A DNA stretch of 55,005 nucleotides from Crocosphaera chwakensis CCY0110 (lineage in GTDB: Bacteria > Cyanobacteriota > Cyanobacteriia > Cyanobacteriales > Microcystaceae). The notes under the pieces are model-generated. The model made no database searches and was not told the origin of the DNA. It saw nothing but the letters and a program-made list of their open reading frames with translations. The position numbers and the translations under genes were made by a program. The DNA lies in NCBI RefSeq assembly GCF_000169335.1, contig NZ_AAXW01000034.1:1-55005 (forward strand). The letters run 5' to 3'. Positions 50,356-55,005 of this stretch are shown piece after piece (position 1 is the stretch's first letter; each line of letters opens with the position of its first letter).

Positions 50356-51276
50356 TTAATTAAGTTTGGAAAAATCAAGATTGAGGATTTTTCCTAAGTC
50401 TCGGACAACATTATAATCTTTGTCTTCTACTGATTGAAACCCCTCTGCTTTAAATGGTTCTAAAACTGCCTCATCTTTGAGTTCTAGAAAAGCTTGTTTA
50501 ATTTGCTGTTTTAGTTGAGGTTCTAAGTCAGATCGCATAGTCCAAGGATATTGGGGGAATGGTTTAGATTCTTCGATTAAAATGACTTTATTTTTGTCAA
50601 TAGTTCCCTTTTCTATTAAAGCAGTATAAATGGGCTTACTTAGTCCTCCAGCTTGGGCTTTTCCATTAGCAACAGCGACAGCCACAGCATCATGAGAACC
50701 CACAAACACCTCTTTATAGTTTTCTTCTGCTTTTAACTCTTTTTCCATTAACATTGACTTAGGAATTAAATGACTAGAAGTAGAAGCTTGATCTCCATAA
50801 GCCATTGTTTTTCCCTCTATTTTGTCATAAGAATCAATACCAGCTTCTGCATTACCAATAAGCACAGATTTGTAGGTAGCTTCTCCATCTTTCTCTAATG
50901 CTGCAAAGGCTTCTATATTACTTTTAGTTCTTGCTAGGACATAGGACAAGGGTCCAAAATAGGCTAAGTCTAATCTACCGTTACTCGCTGCTTCGATCAT
51001 AGAAGAATAATCGGTACTAACGAATAATTCAATATCTTTATTTAGTTGTTTTTCTAAGTAGACTTCTAACCCCTTATTATTTTGAATCACTGTAGAAGCT
51101 GACTCATCGGGTAACAAAGCAACCACTAATTTTTCTGGGTTTGCTTTTGTATCCACTTTGGTATTTTCAGGATTATTATTTGAGATTTCGGTATTTGGTG
51201 TACCGCAACCGATTACAGTTAATAAAGAAAGAGAAACAACAGTGGTTAAGGATTTTTTAAAAATGAAAGTGAGCAT
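50356..51276 (-). CDS. ptxB: Phosphite/phosphonate ABC transporter binding lipoprotein
   Basis: A PhnD-type substrate-binding protein of about 306 residues from the ATG at 51276 (MLTFIFKK). This start places a lipoprotein signal (SLTTVVSLSLLTVIGC) at the proper distance from the N-terminus; 14 further upstream codons would spoil it. The lipobox TVIGC suggests a lipid-anchored periplasmic protein. Family segments: LVVALLPDESASTVIQNNKGLEVYLEKQL, FVSTDYSSMIEAASNGRLDLAYFGPLSYVLA, SYDKIEGKTMAYGDQASTSSHLIPKSMLM, and SHDAVAVAVANGKAQAGGL. In PtxB and PhnD such motifs line the oxyanion pocket. Confidence 0.9.
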   Translation of the reverse strand: MLTFIFKKSLTTVVSLSLLTVIGCGTPNTEISNNNPENTKVDTKANPEKLVVALLPDESASTVIQNNKGLEVYLEKQLNKDIELFVSTDYSSMIEAASNGRLDLAYFGPLSYVLARTKSNIEAFAALEKDGEATYKSVLIGNAEAGIDSYDKIEGKTMAYGDQASTSSHLIPKSMLMEKELKAEENYKEVFVGSHDAVAVAVANGKAQAGGLSKPIYTALIEKGTIDKNKVILIEESKPFPQYPWTMRSDLEPQLKQQIKQAFLELKDEAVLEPFKAEGFQSVEDKDYNVVRDLGKILNLDFSKLN

Positions 51277-51373
51277 ACTTCTTTTAATCTGAATATGTTT
51301 ACCGTTGATTATAAACATTTTTACTAAAAAATCAAGATCGTTAAAGTTTCTTATAATGTAATTTAGATAACAA

Positions 51374-52123
51374 TTAAACTGTTTTCATCAAGGAAGAAGT
51401 TTGATAAATTTTTTCTAACTGTTGCGATTTAATTTCTGAGGGATGACTATCAAACAGGATATTTCCCCCTGCAAGACCAATAATGCGATCGCCGTATTCT
51501 AAAGCTAAATCAATTTGATGTAAACTAACTACGGCACCAATGCCATCTTCTTGACAAATTTTTTTGAGATTAGCTAATATCTTATGTGAACTTCCAGGAT
51601 CTAAACTAGCAACGGGTTCATCTGCTAAAAGAAATCGAGGTTGTTGAGCTAAAGCTCTGGCTATTCCTACCCGTTGTTGTTGTCCTCCACTTAGTTGTTT
51701 AACGGGAGTTAAAGCTTTATTTAATAAGCCAACTCTGTCTAAACAATCTAAGGCAATTATTTGATCAATTTTGGGTAAAGGAAAAAAACTTCTGAAAGTA
51801 GAATGATAGGCTAAACGACCAATCAAAACATTTTTAAGGGCAGTTTGTCGAGGAAGTAATTGATGTTGCTGAAAAATCATACCCGTTTTTTGTCGGTGTT
51901 TTCTTAAAGCTTTAGGGTTATTTAAAGTTCCTAAACCGTCAACAATGACTTGACCCCTAGTAGGAATTGTAAGAAGATTAATACAACGTAAAAGAGTTGA
52001 TTTTCCTGCACCAGAAGCCCCTAAAAGTACCGTAAATTCTCCTGGAGTAAATTCAAGAGAAATATTCTCTAAACCGACTGTTTCATCTTCATAAATGACA
52101 CTGAGATTATTAAGAACAATCAT
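51374..52123 (-). CDS. ptxA: Phosphite/phosphonate ABC transporter ATPase
   Basis: A 249-residue PhnC-type ATPase, first gene of the operon. Seen: Walker A LLGASGAGKSTLLRCIN (about 34-50), Q-loop MIFQQHQLLPRQTALKNVLIGRL, signature LSGGQQQRVGIARALAQ near 145-160, Walker B PRFLLADEPVASLDP near 162-175, and the switch His in VVSLHQIDLALEYGDRIIGL. All motifs are intact. The ATG at 52123 is the only sensible start. The upstream 320 bp presumably carries the phosphate-controlled promoter, but no clear Pho box is visible. Confidence 0.92.
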   Translation of the reverse strand: MIVLNNLSVIYEDETVGLENISLEFTPGEFTVLLGASGAGKSTLLRCINLLTIPTRGQVIVDGLGTLNNPKALRKHRQKTGMIFQQHQLLPRQTALKNVLIGRLAYHSTFRSFFPLPKIDQIIALDCLDRVGLLNKALTPVKQLSGGQQQRVGIARALAQQPRFLLADEPVASLDPGSSHKILANLKKICQEDGIGAVVSLHQIDLALEYGDRIIGLAGGNILFDSHPSEIKSQQLEKIYQTSSLMKTV

Positions 52124-52442
52124 AATCTTTTCTTAATTAAAGTTTAAACAATCACTTTTGTTAAATTAGTGAATAATATACCACTAAATAATTAATAATT
52201 AATAGATTTTCCGTAAAATTCCTTTATCAAAATCATGATCAGTATTTTTTCTGTTATAAATATACGGATAAAAATGGGTGAGTTTTCGCGTTTACATCTC
52301 TGAGAATAAAGATTAAGCTTGAAACTAAGCTGTTGTTTTGACTTATCCTATTTAACTCAGTTTGTATTGAAATGAATTAAGCAGTTAACATTGAAATAAT
52401 TTCTCTGCTTACTAATTAGTCTAAAAAGTATAAGAGGTAAAA
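52124..52442. other. Promoter region of the ptx operon and of a small divergent ORF
   Basis: 319 bp of very AT-rich sequence between divergent genes. Imperfect TTTAA-type repeats lie near 52127-52150, which could be degenerate Pho box half-sites (consensus CTTAACCT-like repeats), but the match is too weak to claim. AGAGG at 52434-52438 is the ribosome site of the small ORF. Confidence 0.35.
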
Positions 52443-52610
52443 ATGTATAGAAGCGAAACTCCATCTATGTTTAATACTTTAGAAGGTTATGAAAACTTTG
52501 TTAGTCAATTATTAGAAAAAGATCAAAATGTCAAAGTTGATCCCATGTTGGAATGGGAAGATGCAATGAAAGACGAGCATCTTTTAGGGGAACAATTAAC
52601 AAAAATTTAA
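52443..52610 (+). CDS. Small acidic soluble protein (55 aa), unknown
   Basis: ATG 52443 is preceded by AGAGG at good spacing and opens 55 codons: MYRSETPSMFNTLEGYENFV, SQLLEKDQNVKVDPMLEWED, AMKDEHLLGEQLTKI. The product is acidic and helical with no membrane segment or Cys. An intrinsic terminator follows 35 bp after the stop, so it looks like an independent small gene. I do not recognise a family. It diverges from ptxA and could share control with it. Confidence 0.6.
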   Translation: MYRSETPSMFNTLEGYENFVSQLLEKDQNVKVDPMLEWEDAMKDEHLLGEQLTKI

Positions 52611-52644
52611 TCTCAATTATTTGCAAAAGTTTAAACATTACATC

Positions 52645-52687
52645 AACTCAGGATAATTAATAAATGTTGTGATCCTGAGTTTTTTTT
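52645..52687 (+). terminator. Intrinsic terminator after the small ORF
   Basis: AACTCAGGAT (52645-52654) pairs perfectly with ATCCTGAGTT (52672-52681) over a 17-base loop and is followed by a run of Ts. Confidence 0.85.
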
Positions 52688-52742
52688 CGTATCAGATTGT
52701 TATACAGTTAAGATAGATGTTTGATACTCAACCTATCTGCTG

Positions 52743-54716
52743 ATGAAAAGTTTGTGGAATGACCAAGACGCAGCTAAATATAAAACAGATTTAGCCCTGA
52801 GAGTTTATACTTCGAGATTATTAGGACAAAACCCGTCTTTAGTATTGCATGGTGGTGGCAATACATCGGTCAAAATACGTCAAGATAATATTGTTGGTGA
52901 AACCGAAGAGATACTTTATGTTAAAGGCAGTGGTTGGGACTTAGCTACCATCGAAGAAGGGGGTTTTTCTGGAGTAAGAATGCCTCATTTGCTCAAATTA
53001 GCCCAACTAAGTAGCTTATCAGACTCACAGATGGTTAATGAGTTGAAAACTCAGATGCTCCGCGCTAATGCTCCTTCACCTTCCGTTGAAACCATCCTCC
53101 ATGCTATTTTACCGTACAAATATGTGGATCACACCCACGCTGATGCAGTGGTTACCGTTACTAACACAGCAGAAGGAAGACGACGCATCAAAGAAATATA
53201 CGGCGATCGCATTGTGATCATTCCCTACATTATGCCAGGTTTTGATCTAGCTCGTTTGTGCGCCGAAGAATTTCAAAAGCAAAAAGGAGATAATACCATT
53301 GGTATGGTGTTGATGAATCATGGTATTTTTTCCTTTGGGGACACGGCCAAAGAATCTTATGAACGGATGATTGAATTAGTCACCGAAGCAGAAGACTATC
53401 TCAAACAGCATCAAGCTTGGGATATTCCTCAAAAGGCGGTGAATGTACCTGAAACATCTTTAAGTGAAACATTAGCTCAACTGCGTCATCAAATCTCTGT
53501 TGCTGCTGGTTTTCCCGTCATTCTCTCCCTACAACAAACTGAAAAAACCCTTAGTTTTGCTCAACGAGAAGATATTAATACCATTTCTCAACAAGGTCCA
53601 GCGACTCCCGATCACGTGATTAGAACGAAAAGAACTCCCCTAGTAGGAAAGGATGTACAGGGGTACGTAACCCAGTATGAAAACTACTTTAAGACTCATT
53701 TAGCCCAGGCGAAGGACAGCAAAACAATGGTTGATCCGGCACCTAGAGTGATTTTAGATCCAGAATTAGGAATGTGTGCGATCGGAAAAAATGCCAAAGC
53801 TGCCAACATTGTTGCTGACATTTATGACCATACCATTGATATCATCCAACGGGCGACCTTATTAGGCGGTTATCAAGCGTTACCGTCTCAAGACATTTTT
53901 GATGTGGAATACTGGGAACTCGAACAAGCTAAACTGGCCAAGGGGGGCCAAACACCGCCATTTATGGGAGAAGTTGCGATCGTTACCGGCGCAGCTTCGG
54001 GCATTGGTAAAGCTTGCGTTGAGTCTTTGTTAAAGCGCGGGGCCGCAGTGGTCGGGTTAGATATTAATGAAGGTGTTACTGACCTACACAAAGGATCGGA
54101 CTTTTGTGGTGTTGTTTGTGATCTGACTAATGAAACAGCTATTAAGCAAGCCTTAGAGACGACGATAAGACGCTTCGGGGGGGTTGATATGGTGATCCTC
54201 AATGCTGGTATTTTCCCTGCGAGTAGCCCCATTTCTCACCTATCTACGGAACAATGGCGACGCATTATGAGTATTAACCTCGATGCTAATCTGGTGTTAA
54301 TGCGAGAAGTTCATCCCTTCTTAAAAATGGCTCCTAACGGGGGTAGAATGGTGGTTATCGGCTCTAAAAATGTTCCAGCACCGGGACCAGGGGCTGCTGC
54401 TTATTCTGCGTCTAAGGCTGCGTTAAATCAATTAACCCGTGTGGCTGCGTTGGAATGGGGTAAGGATAAGATTCGCATTAATTCTATTCATCCTAATGGA
54501 GTATTTGATACGGGTATTTGGACAGAAGAAGTGTTAGAAACTAGGGCAAAAAATTATGGTTTAACGATAGAAGAATATAAGACTAATAATGTTTTAAAAG
54601 TGGAAGTAACCAGTCATGATGTGGCCGAGTTGGCTGCTAATATGTGCGATCGCTTATTTGAGAAAACAACAGCAGCACAAGTTCCTTTAGATGGGGGAAA
54701 TGAACGGGTTATCTAA
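52743..54716 (+). CDS. Bifunctional class II aldolase/short-chain dehydrogenase
   Basis: A 657-residue fusion. The N-terminal part (about 1-400) is a class II (zinc) aldolase of the rhamnulose-1-phosphate-aldolase-like type: VLHGGGNTSVKI (34-45), KGSGWDLATIEEGGFSGVRM, and the metal ligands in YKYVDHTHADAVVTVTNT (His near 129 and 131) and MVLMNHGIFSFGDTA. The C-terminal part (about 410-657) is a short-chain dehydrogenase: VAIVTGAASGIGKACVE (nucleotide loop), NAGIF, Ser in VVIGSKN, and the YSASK pair (Tyr-x3-Lys). This matches the RhaE/RhaW-like proteins that split rhamnulose-1-phosphate and oxidise lactaldehyde. No other rhamnose gene is visible, so the physiological substrate is uncertain. 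Confidence 0.9.
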   Translation: MKSLWNDQDAAKYKTDLALRVYTSRLLGQNPSLVLHGGGNTSVKIRQDNIVGETEEILYVKGSGWDLATIEEGGFSGVRMPHLLKLAQLSSLSDSQMVNELKTQMLRANAPSPSVETILHAILPYKYVDHTHADAVVTVTNTAEGRRRIKEIYGDRIVIIPYIMPGFDLARLCAEEFQKQKGDNTIGMVLMNHGIFSFGDTAKESYERMIELVTEAEDYLKQHQAWDIPQKAVNVPETSLSETLAQLRHQISVAAGFPVILSLQQTEKTLSFAQREDINTISQQGPATPDHVIRTKRTPLVGKDVQGYVTQYENYFKTHLAQAKDSKTMVDPAPRVILDPELGMCAIGKNAKAANIVADIYDHTIDIIQRATLLGGYQALPSQDIFDVEYWELEQAKLAKGGQTPPFMGEVAIVTGAASGIGKACVESLLKRGAAVVGLDINEGVTDLHKGSDFCGVVCDLTNETAIKQALETTIRRFGGVDMVILNAGIFPASSPISHLSTEQWRRIMSINLDANLVLMREVHPFLKMAPNGGRMVVIGSKNVPAPGPGAAAYSASKAALNQLTRVAALEWGKDKIRINSIHPNGVFDTGIWTEEVLETRAKNYGLTIEEYKTNNVLKVEVTSHDVAELAANMCDRLFEKTTAAQVPLDGGNERVI

Positions 54717-54749
54717 CAGTTACAATATTATTATTGAGGAGTTTCACTC

Positions 54750-55005
54750 ATGAACAAGGCAGCTATTGATCTCACATACGACAGAGATTATCATCAATGG
54801 AGTATAGAACAAGCTCAAGCCTTACGAGAGCTTGTTAACACACATCATGAGTTAAAGCATTTAGAAATATTAGATTGGGACAATATTATCGAGGAGATCG
54901 AAGCATTGGGACGCAGAGAATATAATGCAGTCATCAAGTTGCTGATGAGACAAATTGAACATCGTTTAAAAATTGATTATGTCCCTTTAGAAGAATGCTA
55001 TAAAA
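54750..55005 (+). CDS. DUF29 family protein, 3'-truncated by the window end
   Basis: ATG 54750 has GAGGAG about ten bases upstream. The visible 85 codons read IDLTYDRDYHQWSIEQAQAL, then RELVNTHHELKHLEILDWDN, then IIEEIEALGRREYNAVIKLL, the diagnostic DUF29 block (YxxDxxxWxxxQAxxLR, LDxxNIIEEIEALGRxE). The frame runs off the window. It lies 33 bp after the aldolase-dehydrogenase gene and may share its transcript. The function of the family is unknown. Confidence 0.88.
   Translation, partial: MNKAAIDLTYDRDYHQWSIEQAQALRELVNTHHELKHLEILDWDNIIEEIEALGRREYNAVIKLLMRQIEHRLKIDYVPLEECYK

Noticed and set aside
52127..52160. Possible Pho box upstream of ptxA
   Set aside because: TTTAA-like repeats are present, but too degenerate in such AT-rich DNA to separate from chance.
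1..55005. CRISPR array, prophage, rRNA operon or complete insertion sequence
   Set aside because: No regularly spaced repeats, phage structural genes, rRNA or DDE transposase were seen on either strand. The only complete mobile element found is the group II intron.

Overview
The window is chromosomal DNA from a unicellular oxygenic cyanobacterium. It is AT-rich, carries many HIP1 octamers (GCGATCGC), and encodes PsbO, heme oxygenase, a ferrochelatase with a C-terminal chlorophyll-binding-type helix, a class A flavodiiron protein, Ycf46, a phylloquinone methyltransferase and the cyanobacterial biotin enzyme BioU. Gene content and base composition fit the Crocosphaera/Cyanothece group. The genus is inferred, not proven.

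Layout. 1-5.3 kb: end of a glycosyltransferase, an exported protein, a tandem RNase III-fold protein without catalytic residues, an NYN nuclease-fold protein, a D-lactate dehydrogenase-type enzyme and a hexapeptide acetyltransferase. 5.4-14.2 kb: phosphoketolase, a Uma2 protein, glycolytic GAPDH (gap1), two tandem Ser/Thr kinases and BioU. 14.3-20.4 kb: a HigB/HigA-type pair, tRNA-Glu(TTC), a secreted caspase-like protein with an EF-hand loop, an MscS channel, an Rpn-type nuclease and a histidine phosphatase. 20.5-28.5 kb: Ycf46, an SH3 protein, a decayed BrnT/BrnA locus, a 668-residue zinc-ribbon plus PD-(D/E)XK-like protein of unknown role, DUF29 and Uma2 genes, and an Flv1-type flavodiiron protein. 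28.6-38.4 kb: infC, an alpha/beta hydrolase, heme oxygenase, psbO, menG, a DUF445 protein and hemH. 38.4-41.2 kb: a complete group II intron with an RT-maturase-HNH protein. 41.1-46.4 kb: a NACHT-HEAT protein, a broken response regulator and a SigF-type sigma factor. 46.6-52.1 kb: a DUF364 protein, a plastoquinone-pathway prenyltransferase and a phosphite uptake and oxidation operon (ptxABCD order). 52.4-55 kb: a small conserved-looking ORF, an aldolase/dehydrogenase fusion and the start of a DUF29 gene.

Main points. (i) The group II intron starts at the base after the hemH stop codon. Six-base IBS1/EBS1 and IBS2/EBS2 matches can be read directly. Its insertion separated the convergent NACHT-HEAT gene from its own stop codon, so that protein now runs 17 codons into the antisense of intron domains V-VI. 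(ii) ptxABCD indicates use of phosphite as a phosphorus source. (iii) The 668-residue protein is the best candidate for an uncharacterised nuclease-type, possibly defence, function. (iv) Several broken genes (brnT, brnA, a response regulator and a short ORF) show ongoing decay in accessory stretches.
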